64,000 nucleotides of DNA from CAXXOZ01 sp963676435 (GTDB lineage: Bacteria; Bacillota; Clostridia; Lachnospirales; Lachnospiraceae): NCBI GenBank assembly GCA_963676435.2, contig CAXXOZ010000022.1, positions 1 to 64,000 of the forward strand, read 5' to 3'. Under the pieces are notes generated by a model, which was given only the letters and a program-made list of their open reading frames with translations, ran no database searches and was not told the DNA's origin. Positions 1-7,652 of this stretch are shown piece after piece; position 1 is the stretch's first letter, and each line of letters begins with the position of its first letter. The position numbers and the translations under genes are program-made.

Positions 1-252
1 GTTTCTCCTAGTGAATATGTCAAGAATAATAATGAAAACTATAATGATTTTAAATATTACAAAACCGTAAAATCTACTACTGTTTCTGAACCTAAATATC
101 CAGATCAAGGCTATATAAAATATTATACAGACATGTCAATAGGTAGCGATACTTATGGTTTATCTTCAGGAACATATTATTTTGGCGTAACTTATGTATA
201 CTCTAATGATAAGATTTATACTTACTGGTCTGATCCAGTAACTATTCCATAA
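1..252 (+). CDS. C-terminal end of a secreted beta-sandwich (FN3-like) protein, 5' partial
   Basis: The frame is open from the first base and stops with TAA at 250-252, so only the last 83 residues are visible. The final 30 residues (GTYYFGVTYVYSNDKIYTYW followed by SDPVTIP) look like the last strands of a fibronectin type III or similar extracellular beta-sandwich, a common end for Gram-positive surface proteins. No LPXTG anchor or transmembrane tail follows, so it is probably a released protein or one held by an upstream domain. A strong terminator follows 15 bases later. The true function lies outside the window. Confidence 0.6.
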   Translation, partial: VSPSEYVKNNNENYNDFKYYKTVKSTTVSEPKYPDQGYIKYYTDMSIGSDTYGLSSGTYYFGVTYVYSNDKIYTYWSDPVTIP

Positions 253-267
253 GTAATTCTCTCTCCA

Positions 268-308
268 TGCCCCTGCCCCTCCCCTTCCAACGGGGCGGGG
301 GCATTTTT
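268..308 (+). terminator. Rho-independent terminator of the gene ending at 252
   Basis: GC-rich 12-bp stem (268-279 with 292-303, one G-U pair) around a 12-base loop, followed by five T. It is unusually GC-rich for this AT-rich sequence. Confidence 0.9.
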
Positions 309-324
309 CATTTATAGAAAAGGA

Positions 325-1605
325 TCAATTGATTACATCGTTAATCAATGATATTGTTCTTTCCCTTATATCAATTGAGTGAGCTATGTCTTGCCATTGC
401 TTTATTGCCTCTTTAACTTCTTCAATAATCTTATTGCACTTAGAAGTTTTTATATCCATATTTTGTCCACAAACAATTAAATCATTAATTGAAATATCGG
501 AACTTTTTCCGTTAATTGTCATTTGATGCGCCTTAAGCCACTTATTACTATAGTCATGTGCAAATGTAACATCATAAGCAGGTGCAAGAGACCAAATCCC
601 TTTTCTATCCATAAGAAATGAAATATTCTTCACATGGTCATCTTGATTCATACCAATAACATTAAATGTCATTCTCCTAAAAAGCTGCTCGATATCATTA
701 CTTGGCAAACCTATTTCCCTACCAGTTAAAGCTGCCATTTCATAGCTACAAAGTCTTGGTTCATTATAATCAATATGAGTAAGTGCTCCCAATGACTGCA
801 TATGCAGTTTTCTTCCATTCGCTCTATCAAATCGTTTTGTCATGAAATGTTTACGGCCATCTTCTTCCAAAACACGGCATTCATTCATGATGACACCTGC
901 TTTTATTGCCATCTTATAGTATGCATATTCAATCATCGTATATTCAGGAGCATCTTCTAAATCATGGTCCCCATTATTTTTAACACCATCAAACTTTATC
1001 AGCCAAAAATCATAACCATTTCCTGCATCAATTTGACCTGATCGTATGTCTCCTGTTTGCTTGTTGTATGCAATTATTGCTTTTGCCCTAGCTCCTCCAG
1101 CAGATGTTCCAAGCTTTAATAATTGTTTATAATTTATATTATCTTCTGCCGACAAATGAATATTTTTTCTTTCCTGTAAAACATCAGACGCTAGCCCAAC
1201 CAATCTAGAAATTTTAATCATATCATTATCTTCACCGTTTGGATTTATGGCAGGTACATATTCCAAAGCACCCATTCCACGTTTCCCAGTGTAACATAGT
1301 CTTTCTACTACATTAAAAGAATCTGGTGTTCTCCCCTGAGCAGCAAGCCAGTGATCAATCACTGCATTACCAAATTTATCTGGTAATGAATCTGCCAACA
1401 ACCCTGGCACACCACTAAAAGATGTCATTGCCAGCTCTGGAAATTCATATACCCTGTTAGATAAAGGCATCATAATTGGCGACACCTTAACACCCATTCG
1501 CACAAAGTCCTTGTCATATTCAAATGAAACATATTTTCTACCCTCTTCTAAATGAAAATATCCTACAGTCGTTCCCCAAAGGGTAACAGTAGCTGTATCA
1601 TTCAT
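325..1605 (-). CDS. HipA-family type II toxin (Ser/Thr kinase)
   Basis: 426 residues, the normal length for HipA-family kinases that phosphorylate a cellular target such as an aminoacyl-tRNA synthetase and are held in check by HipB. The N-terminal HipA_N subdomain is followed by the glycine-rich GTSAGGARAKA loop near residue 168, matching the activation/nucleotide loop. The C-terminal HipA_C domain carries NQDDHVKNISF (catalytic Asp and Asn) and LAPAYDVT (metal-binding Asp). All key kinase residues appear present. The start ATG overlaps the stop of the upstream antitoxin gene by one base (TAATG), implying translational coupling. The family is secure; the target is unknown. Confidence 0.9.
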   Translation of the reverse strand: MNDTATVTLWGTTVGYFHLEEGRKYVSFEYDKDFVRMGVKVSPIMMPLSNRVYEFPELAMTSFSGVPGLLADSLPDKFGNAVIDHWLAAQGRTPDSFNVVERLCYTGKRGMGALEYVPAINPNGEDNDMIKISRLVGLASDVLQERKNIHLSAEDNINYKQLLKLGTSAGGARAKAIIAYNKQTGDIRSGQIDAGNGYDFWLIKFDGVKNNGDHDLEDAPEYTMIEYAYYKMAIKAGVIMNECRVLEEDGRKHFMTKRFDRANGRKLHMQSLGALTHIDYNEPRLCSYEMAALTGREIGLPSNDIEQLFRRMTFNVIGMNQDDHVKNISFLMDRKGIWSLAPAYDVTFAHDYSNKWLKAHQMTINGKSSDISINDLIVCGQNMDIKTSKCNKIIEEVKEAIKQWQDIAHSIDIRERTISLINDVIN

Positions 1606-1952
1606 TAATCTTCATCTCCCCACTTAATCTCTTTATCGATATTTTTATTTTCTTTTTTACTTACTCTTTTTTTACGCGATGTAGCTAACTTATCCTTCAA
1701 ATAATAAGATGGCCTCTTGGCTGGATCTGGTACTAGCATATTAAGATTCGCATCCAAATCTAGAGCAATAAGAACTTTAATAAGATTGCTAAAGTTAACA
1801 TCTTCTCCATTTTCCAAACGCGAAATACTCCTAAGTGAAACTCCTGATTTTTCTGATAGTTCTTTCTGCGATAAAGGAAAATCAATTCTATAAGCTCTTA
1901 TCCTTTCACCAATTTCAATTAATGCAGTATTTGAATACAAATATTTATTCAT
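1605..1952 (-). CDS. HipB-like XRE-family antitoxin
   Basis: 115 residues with an N-terminal Cro/C1-type helix-turn-helix (about residues 13-70; LSQKELSEKSGVSLRSISRLENG is the classic XRE signature) and a basic tail of about 35 residues. HipB proteins bind the operon promoter and neutralise HipA. Start choice: ATG at 1952 with a GAGGTGA ribosome site 4 bases upstream. It is the first gene of a two-gene operon with the HipA-type toxin, one-base overlap. Regulation is probably autogenous through the palindrome in the promoter at 2000-2013. The tail is longer than in E. coli HipB. Confidence 0.88.
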   Translation of the reverse strand: MNKYLYSNTALIEIGERIRAYRIDFPLSQKELSEKSGVSLRSISRLENGEDVNFSNLIKVLIALDLDANLNMLVPDPAKRPSYYLKDKLATSRKKRVSKKENKNIDKEIKWGDED

Positions 1953-1991
1953 AATGTCACCTCTTAAATCAAATAATTAATATTATTTACT

Positions 1992-2020
1992 ATTATAACT
2001 TAAAATATTTTAATATGCAA
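1992..2020 (-). promoter_or_regulatory. hipBA-type promoter with a palindromic operator in the spacer
   Basis: Reading the minus strand: -35 TTGCAT (2020-2015), 17-base spacer, -10 TATAAT (1997-1992). The spacer contains the perfect 14-base palindrome TTAAAATATTTTAA (2000-2013), placed where a bound repressor would block RNA polymerase. The promoter match is seen directly; the operator role is inferred from how HipB and other XRE antitoxins act. Confidence 0.7.
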
Positions 2021-2136
2021 TATTTGGCTTTTTATATATATTTTATCTTTTAATATGCTTTTTATGTCTATTTAAAATATTTGCAAATAATTAATAGCAA
2101 CAGAAATTTCCAAAACCCAATAATAAATTAAAAAAA

Positions 2137-2168
2137 GAATAAAAGGTAGTTCAATTAATCGACTACCT
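2137..2168 (-). terminator. Terminator after the first lipoprotein gene
   Basis: Minus strand: 7-bp stem AGGTAGT/ACTACCT (2168-2162 with 2150-2144), 11-base loop, then a T-rich tract. The same hairpin recurs at 4764-4788 as part of a duplication, but there its T-tract is lost. Confidence 0.6.
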
Positions 2169-3029
2169 CCTACTCAATTTTCACAACACAGCGAAACTAT
2201 TTATAGTATTTCGTTATTCTACTAACTTTATTCCGCAAGTTCATGTTCTATAACATTTTTAACATTAAAATTGATTCCTGCTTTATATTTCAAGTCACCT
2301 CCATACGCAAACCGCGGATCGGTATCATCTTCATACTTAATAATATAAAGCGAAAACATCCCCACATTTTCTACATCTTTTGTATCAGTCAAAACATCCT
2401 TTATTGCAATCCTATATACTTGCTCTGAAGTTGTTATATCATATGTAGAATATAATATTTTTAATTCTTCACTTCCGTTTATTGTTTCTTCTGTATTAAC
2501 CGAACCCCAGTCATCATATGAAACAAAATTACCATGATACATTTCAATTAATTCATTCAAATCATCATCAAAATCATCTGAGTTATTAATTGCGTTTTGA
2601 GAAAACATCGATTTTAATGTATCTTTGTCTTTCGTTTCCAAAGCATCAACTAACTTTTCCATTCTAGAATTTGCCTGACCTAGATCGCTACTAATTCTTG
2701 AATTTTTCATTTGATTACCTCCTTTAAAAATCGAACATGAGCATAAAAGTACGGGAATAGTTATAATAGTTAAAATAAGAATTATACATATTTTTTTCAT
2801 TTTGCTTTACTCCTTAAAATTCATATGTTGCTGATAAGTTATCTAAGTTTGGCTTCCAACCCGCTTTTGGCTTTTTAAAGAAAGCATAATACATGTCTTT
2901 ATCATTAAAATAAACCGTATACGTAACACTCAACTCATTTGATTTAACTCCTTGAATATATGGATTAAATCCTGTAATCCACCAAAATTTCCCCGGTCCA
3001 TAGGTAATTATGTTCTTTCCTTTATATTT
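2144..3029. repeat. Direct repeat copy 1 (about 885 bp, RHS tip end plus lipoprotein gene)
   Basis: Matches 4764-5647 in the same orientation at a constant offset of 2618 bases over most of its length. It includes the terminator hairpin, the whole lipoprotein gene and the last 72 codons of the DUF4474-like toxin tip. The copies differ by scattered substitutions, so the duplication is not brand new. The boundaries are where the alignment stops: a hairpin on one side and an AT-rich TTTATATTT on the other. Confidence 0.85.
2228..2800 (-). CDS. Secreted lipoprotein, DUF5104-like; candidate immunity protein for the adjacent RHS tip
   Basis: 190 residues. The N-terminus has the form of a lipoprotein signal: two Lys, a hydrophobic stretch and a lipobox ending at Cys22 (VLLCSC). 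The mature protein is acidic, helical at first (SRMEKLVDALETKDKDTLKS), then rich in beta strands, resembling the NTF2-like shape of DUF5104 lipoproteins; that family name is from memory and not certain. The gene starts 13 bases after the DUF4474-like RHS reading frame ends, the usual position of an immunity gene in a polymorphic-toxin cassette. A lipid-anchored immunity protein would meet a toxin outside the membrane. A paralogue (4846-5418) is roughly 90% identical. Confidence 0.65.
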   Translation of the reverse strand: MKKICIILILTIITIPVLLCSCSIFKGGNQMKNSRISSDLGQANSRMEKLVDALETKDKDTLKSMFSQNAINNSDDFDDDLNELIEMYHGNFVSYDDWGSVNTEETINGSEELKILYSTYDITTSEQVYRIAIKDVLTDTKDVENVGMFSLYIIKYEDDTDPRFAYGGDLKYKAGINFNVKNVIEHELAE

Positions 3030-4301
3030 CTTGTATTTCTTGTTTGAACCAGTATACTTAACCTTCATAGCCATTTTCATAGAAAGCTTTCTATCAACAA
3101 GCCATTGATCTTTACTCGGAGATGAAATATATACATTTCCAAATAAGTGAATTTTATTTGTATAAATACCCATTTCAGCTCCAGCACCTAGGTTTAAGTA
3201 ATTACCTTTCCATGCCCATAAAACGTATTTCCTTTTACTATCATTGAATTCAAATTTTCTCCTGTCCATATATGTTGCAGATCTAAAGATCTCATCATAA
3301 AAATCATTATAGCCACCAAATCTTTGAAGGCAATCTTGCCTGGCATGGTATACTCCTTTAGAGTCCCTAGTAAAGCCTGCCAAATAGAATATACTCAAAA
3401 CTGTAATTCCTGGATTTTGAGTTATATAAACATTTATCGGGTTGCCAATTAAAAGTTTCGCAAGTTTCCTGCTGTCTTTTACAGACCAACTACCATTCGA
3501 ATCACTATACACTAATGGGTTATTATAGCAGTAGCAATATAAATTTGATCCAATTACATTTAAAACTAGCGCCCCCATTATTCCCAGCTCATCTACACTT
3601 ACAAATCTCCCAACCTCAGCATCATAATATCTACTCTGTAAATAGTATAACCCAGTCTCTGTATCCTCATAATACCCTCTATATCTCATAGGGTTTAGAA
3701 CACCAAGTGTAGTTGCTAAACTACCGCTGATACTCTCTACTTTGCCCCATGCATCATAGGAATAATATACAACTGAATTTCCTTCCATGTCAATGATTTC
3801 TATTACATCACCCTGAGCATTTTTTACATAAAGATATTCTGTTCCATTTACATTTATTCCAGTTATACTTCCGTTCTTATCATATCTAAAATATAAAAGA
3901 TTTGTTCCATCATTCTGACTTGTTATCTGACCATTTATAGTTGTATATGTTGTTGTAATTCCATTAATAGTCTTTGATGTTCTGATTCCTGCTTCATCAT
4001 ATTTAAAGGAAATATCAGTAGTTCCATCACTCATCTCAGAAAGTCTTCTGCCATCAACCCAAGACATAGTCCATCCTAAGTAACTCAGTGGGTTTCCTAA
4101 TGCATCATATTCTATAATCATTCCATTACATGATGTTAGCTGGTCTTTAAAAGCGCTGTTCTCGTATAAATAAATGGTTGTATCAACAGGAGTAAGGCCA
4201 TCAAGACTTTCTGTTGTGTATTCATAAACAGATTTTAAAAGAATGTTCCCTGCTCCATCATATGAATAAGTTACAGTCATGTTATTTTCGGCATCATCCA
4301 C
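2814..4301 (-). CDS. RHS core C-terminal half with DUF4474-like toxin tip (open segment of the orphan fragment)
   Basis: 495 residues from a GTG. Residues 1 to about 245 are YD-repeats and the RHS-associated core (MRYRGYYEDTETGLYYLQSR, then YYDAEVGRFVSVDE), where tips are usually swapped. The variable tip follows: an early hydrophobic segment (INVYITQNPGITVLSIFYLAG), then a domain with KYVLWAWKGNYLNLGAGAEM and KFWWITGFNPYIQGVKSNEL, which I recognise as resembling DUF4474. There is no ribosome site at the GTG and no export signal, so independent expression is doubtful. The activity of DUF4474 is unknown to me; toxin is inferred from position. Confidence 0.6.
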   Translation of the reverse strand: MDDAENNMTVTYSYDGAGNILLKSVYEYTTESLDGLTPVDTTIYLYENSAFKDQLTSCNGMIIEYDALGNPLSYLGWTMSWVDGRRLSEMSDGTTDISFKYDEAGIRTSKTINGITTTYTTINGQITSQNDGTNLLYFRYDKNGSITGINVNGTEYLYVKNAQGDVIEIIDMEGNSVVYYSYDAWGKVESISGSLATTLGVLNPMRYRGYYEDTETGLYYLQSRYYDAEVGRFVSVDELGIMGALVLNVIGSNLYCYCYNNPLVYSDSNGSWSVKDSRKLAKLLIGNPINVYITQNPGITVLSIFYLAGFTRDSKGVYHARQDCLQRFGGYNDFYDEIFRSATYMDRRKFEFNDSKRKYVLWAWKGNYLNLGAGAEMGIYTNKIHLFGNVYISSPSKDQWLVDRKLSMKMAMKVKYTGSNKKYKKYKGKNIITYGPGKFWWITGFNPYIQGVKSNELSVTYTVYFNDKDMYYAFFKKPKAGWKPNLDNLSATYEF

Positions 4302-4745
4302 TCTGATAAGTTCATGTTTTATGTCATAGTAATAATGATAAGTCGTAACACCGTTTATGGTTACATATTCTATGTTTCCGTATTAATCATAATCGTAGGT
4401 TATTTCATTTGTTCCTTCAGATGTTATGTTTTCAATCTTTATTATTTTTCCATCTGTACTGTATGTATATCTGGTTGTTAAAATTGTTCCATTTATGTCT
4501 GAGATACTTTCCTCGGTAATATTATCATCTGAATCAGATACAAAAGATTTAACATAAACCTCTATGTCGTTATACGTAAAACTATCAGCAGTATCATCAC
4601 TGTTTATTGTTCTACCAAAACTTGTACCATCAACTGTATCTGTAAATACTTTTGAATCCTCAGATATTGTATATGTATATATAACTTCCTGAGTATTATC
4701 ATTAGTTATAGTTACTGTTGTAGAGCCATCTTCATTGCTTACATA
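2814..4745 (-). pseudogene. Orphan rhs fragment: core repeats plus DUF4474-like tip, with a nonsense codon
   Basis: 644 codons stay in one frame and align with the main rhs gene (8252-9410) until an abrupt break at 4745, beyond which duplicated lipoprotein-region DNA begins. The fragment therefore has no start, signal peptide or N-terminal domains. A TAA at 4385-4383 interrupts it; the main copy has TAC (Tyr) there. This is the typical form of a displaced rhs C-terminal cassette, kept as a silent donor for recombination rather than as a working gene. The part below the stop remains open as 2814-4301. Confidence 0.8.
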
Positions 4746-4845
4746 TGAGGAAAAAAGTGTAAGAGGTAGTTCAATTAATCGACTACCTCCTACTCGATTT
4801 TCACAACACAGCGAAACTATTTATAGCTTTTTTATTCTGTCAACT

Positions 4846-5418
4846 TTACTCTGGAAGTTCATATTCTATAACATTTTTAACATCAAAATTGATTCCTGCT
4901 TTATATTTCAAGTCGCCTACATAAGCAAACCGTGAATCGGTATCATCTTCATACTTAATAATATAAAGCGAAAACATCCCCACATTATCTACTTCTTTTG
5001 TATCAGTCAAAATATCCTTAATTGTAATTCTATATACTTGCTCTGAAGTTGTTATATCATATGTAGAATATAATATTTTTAGTTCCTCACTCCCATTTAT
5101 TGTTTCTTCTGTATCAACTGAACCCCAGTCATCATATGAAACAAAATCACCATGATACATGTCAATTAATTTATTCAAATCATCATCAAAATTATCTGAA
5201 TTATTAATTGCGTTTTTAGAAAACATCAATTTCAATGTATCTTTGTCTTTATTTTCCAAAGCATCAACTAACTTTTCCATCCTAGAATTTGCCTGATCTA
5301 GATCGCTACTAATTCTTGAGTTTTGCATTTGATTACCTCCTTTAAAAATCGAACATGAGCATAAAAGTACGGAAATAGTTATAATAGTTAAAATAAGAAT
5401 TATACATATTTTTTTCAT
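4846..5418 (-). CDS. Secreted lipoprotein, DUF5104-like; paralogue of the gene at 2228-2800
   Basis: 190 residues, the same length as its paralogue, with about twenty substitutions spread along it and no frameshift, so selection may be keeping it intact. The signal and lipobox (VLLCSC, Cys22) are conserved. The ribosome site region and 13-base gap to the preceding tip fragment are retained, but that fragment is only a 72-codon remnant, so this copy has no complete partner toxin beside it. Orphan immunity genes kept after tip replacement protect against kin that still carry the old toxin; that role is an inference here. Confidence 0.65.
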   Translation of the reverse strand: MKKICIILILTIITISVLLCSCSIFKGGNQMQNSRISSDLDQANSRMEKLVDALENKDKDTLKLMFSKNAINNSDNFDDDLNKLIDMYHGDFVSYDDWGSVDTEETINGSEELKILYSTYDITTSEQVYRITIKDILTDTKEVDNVGMFSLYIIKYEDDTDSRFAYVGDLKYKAGINFDVKNVIEYELPE

Positions 5419-5431
5419 TTTGCTTTACTCC

Positions 5432-5647
5432 TTAAAATTCATATGTTGCTGATAAGTTATCTAAGTTTGGCTTCCAACCCGCTTTTGGCTTTTTAAAGAA
5501 AGCATAATACATGTCTTTATCATTAAAATAAACCGTATACGTAACACTCAACTCATTTGATTTAACTCCTTGAATATATGGATTAAATCCTGTAATCCAC
5601 CAAAATTTCCCCGGTCCATAGCTAATTATGTTCTTACCTTTATATTT
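5432..5647 (-). pseudogene. Remnant of a DUF4474-like RHS tip (last 72 codons)
   Basis: In-frame 72 codons nearly identical to the end of the tip at 2814-3029 (includes GKFWWITGFNPYIQGVKSNE and KPKAGWKPNLDNLSATYEF). It has no start, and its upstream edge abuts the stop of the DUF4259-like gene (one base shared). It marks an old junction where another cassette replaced the rest of the gene. Confidence 0.8.
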
Positions 5648-6525
5648 TATTTTTTTCTTTCTTTACTCACAAATTTTTCACCTACAAATTCATAATCAAA
5701 ATTTTGCCAATCAAGAAAATCAATACATATCAATTCATCAAGAGTCTTCCACGATAGACGACCAGTAACAGAACGAAAACTCTGAAAATCAAATTGAATC
5801 TTTTCATTTCCAACGAAAAAATATTCATTTTTTTTAAAATCATTAATTTTATATCTTTCAACAACTGTATAAATATCAGGTGCAGTCGCATCAATTTTTG
5901 AATCTTTTGTATAATAATTTGGATTACTTAAATGTAAAATTCTCACATTCTCAACCTCTTCAATAATAGGAATGGTTTCAAAAACTATATCAAAAACCTT
6001 AATAACACTAGAAAAATATCCATTATAATAGGGTTCATCTGCAACTTTTTGAATCACAACATATTTACCATATAATCCTAGTTTTTTTGACTCTTCTGAT
6101 TTTAACATATATGCATAAACATCACCTATGCTCCATGGGTTTCTTATAAATTCTTTTGGTTTTCGTATAATTTTTTCTTCTGGCATGGGGCTATTTAGCT
6201 TTATTTCAAGCTTATCTAATGTTTTTAACCAGCTATTTTCTCTAGATTTATTATTTTCCCAAACTTCAATTCCTCCATGCTTTTTAATCCAAAAAATAGC
6301 TTTTTCTTTCACTTCTGGTGAAAGTCTTCCTAATTTCCACTGTGTATCGGAAAGTGCATACCAAAAAAGACATTCTTCCTCATCTCCTAAATACTCTTTA
6401 AATTTTTCTACTATTTTTATATATGCCTCATCTTTACTGTTTTGATCTTCTAATAATTTTATATAAGCATCTCTTACATCTTGTGATAAATCATTAGAAT
6501 ACAGACTTGTTCCCCATGTTCCCAT
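5647..6525 (-). CDS. DUF4259-like / Imm26-like protein, candidate immunity protein
   Basis: 292 residues from the ATG at 6525 (ribosome site AAAGGA 8 bases upstream). A longer frame to 6558 exists but would overlap the previous gene and lacks a site. The N-terminus MGTWGTSLYSNDLSQDVRDAY is typical of DUF4259 proteins. The second half, beginning near GDVYAYMLKSEESKKLGLYG, resembles Imm26-type immunity domains, though this is a weaker call. No signal peptide, so it is cytoplasmic. It follows a displaced nuclease-like RHS tip fragment by 19 bases, which fits an immunity gene for that tip. Its stop touches the DUF4474-like remnant, showing how cassettes were stacked. Confidence 0.55.
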   Translation of the reverse strand: MGTWGTSLYSNDLSQDVRDAYIKLLEDQNSKDEAYIKIVEKFKEYLGDEEECLFWYALSDTQWKLGRLSPEVKEKAIFWIKKHGGIEVWENNKSRENSWLKTLDKLEIKLNSPMPEEKIIRKPKEFIRNPWSIGDVYAYMLKSEESKKLGLYGKYVVIQKVADEPYYNGYFSSVIKVFDIVFETIPIIEEVENVRILHLSNPNYYTKDSKIDATAPDIYTVVERYKINDFKKNEYFFVGNEKIQFDFQSFRSVTGRLSWKTLDELICIDFLDWQNFDYEFVGEKFVSKERKK

Positions 6526-6544
6526 TTTATATATCCTTTCGCTT

Positions 6545-6847
6545 TTATTCCGGATCAAAAGATGCCTTAATTAGATTTTTCATTTGTGCCAACTCATGCT
6601 TAAAATAACTCCACTTTTTGAGAGATATCGAATTAATCATATTATTAAGTGTATCTATTCCATATGCAGTAATAATTGTTTGTTCAAGAGCTCTTGCTTC
6701 ACTTAATGTCAGGCCAGTTGCTATAGGAATCATTGTATATTCTGTCTTCGGATAATTTGCGTTTTTCTTTAACTGATGAGAATACTGTCTTTTTAAATAA
6801 TCACATGTTCTACTAACATAAACAACATCTGTTGTTACTTTATACAC
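6545..6847 (-). pseudogene. Displaced GIY-YIG-like nuclease tip of an RHS toxin (fragment)
   Basis: 100 residues from a GTG without a convincing ribosome site. The segment DVVYVSRTCDYLKRQYSHQ, then GLTLSEARALEQTIITAYGI and NNMINSISLKKW, matches the pattern of RHS-associated GIY-YIG-like nuclease tips (YVGRT..., ARALEQ..., N.INSIS). The frame continues some codons further upstream in sense (Y-V-I-V-Y-K-V) but has no start or RHS core. I read it as a silent or dead toxin tip left behind when the main gene changed tips; its partner is the gene at 5647-6525. The usual Gly of YVGRT is Ser here, so activity is uncertain. Confidence 0.5.
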
Positions 6848-6930
6848 AATAACATATAATTATCTTTTTCTTAATTTAATAGCTGAACATAATATAAATT
6901 TCCTTTTTTAGTATATTATTACTTTATATA

Positions 6931-7509
6931 TCAATATTTCAAGGTATAACTTAACGACGGTCTTTCCTCACGATATAATTCATTATAATCTATGAATTTT
7001 AGACCTAACTTCCTTAGCATTTTTTTTTCCCATTCATCATCTGTATAGATAAAACAAGTTTTTTCATGAGCTATACTCTTTAAAAAACATTTACCTTTGG
7101 AAAAAAAACATAAATCCTCAGGTTTTTCAGGATATACCCAATCATATAGTCCACTAATCGCAGTTAATATAAAATCAAGACTTTCATCAATTTTCACAAT
7201 CTTAATTTCTGCATCATATCCTTGAATGGTATCAAAGTATTTAAAATCAATATACTCTTTTAAGTAAAACGGTTCAAATTGCTCTAAAGTGTTAGATATA
7301 TTTTCTTTATATTCAAAAAACTCTTTATTATTTATTTCTTGAAAATCTCCTTTTAATTTATATTGGGGGAAATATTTTTTCGCCTCGTCACTTAAAGTTA
7401 AATGGTTAAAATTTGGCAATTTAAAGGTTAAAACATCGCATCTGATTAATAAATAATTAATTAACTTTACATACAACCATCCATCAATTTTTCCTTTTGC
7501 AATTAACAT
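6931..7509 (-). CDS. Candidate immunity protein for the main RHS gene
   Basis: 192 residues, acidic, no signal or membrane segment, not recognised with confidence. It is the first complete gene after the main rhs gene (143-base gap), the standard place for the cognate immunity gene. The C-terminal part (DLCFFSKGKCFLKSIAHEKT, then DDEWEKKMLRKLGLKF) looks like a family often found beside RHS/CDI toxins, but I cannot name it. The ATG at 7509 has only a weak AGAGAAT-like site. A 41-bp tandem repeat sits directly upstream and may affect its expression. The immunity role rests on position only. Confidence 0.5.
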   Translation of the reverse strand: MLIAKGKIDGWLYVKLINYLLIRCDVLTFKLPNFNHLTLSDEAKKYFPQYKLKGDFQEINNKEFFEYKENISNTLEQFEPFYLKEYIDFKYFDTIQGYDAEIKIVKIDESLDFILTAISGLYDWVYPEKPEDLCFFSKGKCFLKSIAHEKTCFIYTDDEWEKKMLRKLGLKFIDYNELYREERPSLSYTLKY

Positions 7510-7524
7510 ATCTTATTCTCTAGC

Positions 7525-7606
7525 ATCGTCATATATTATTATAATAAAGATGATACTTTTCCTTTATCGTCATATATTATTATAATAAAGATGATACTTT
7601 TCCTTT
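7525..7606. repeat. Exact tandem duplication of a 41-bp unit
   Basis: Unit 7525-7565 is repeated without change at 7566-7606, between the main rhs gene and its candidate immunity gene. Each unit on the minus strand contains AAAGGA, a TATAAT-like box and a short ATG-led frame. Two perfect copies suggest a recent slippage or duplication; the unit is not a multiple of three. Confidence 0.95.
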
Positions 7607-7652
7607 CATTTTTATTACATTTAGGTTCCATTTTATTAAGAATTCTTAGAGT

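Larger units (their letters stand above)
4764..5647. repeat. Direct repeat copy 2 (RHS tip end plus lipoprotein gene)
   Basis: Second copy of 2144-3029. It keeps an intact lipoprotein gene but only the last 72 codons of the toxin tip, and its terminator hairpin lacks the T-run. Together with copy 1 it brackets the orphan rhs fragment. Confidence 0.85.

Noticed and set aside
1954..2143. Extra gene between the hip operon and the lipoprotein gene
   Set aside because: No frame with a start and ribosome site; the stretch holds the hip promoter and AT-rich spacer.
6526..6558. Longer start for the DUF4259-like gene
   Set aside because: Would overlap the preceding fragment and lacks a ribosome site; MGTWG at 6525 matches the family start.
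7525..7606. CRISPR-like repeat
   Set aside because: Only two directly adjacent copies with no spacer and no cas genes; a simple tandem duplication.
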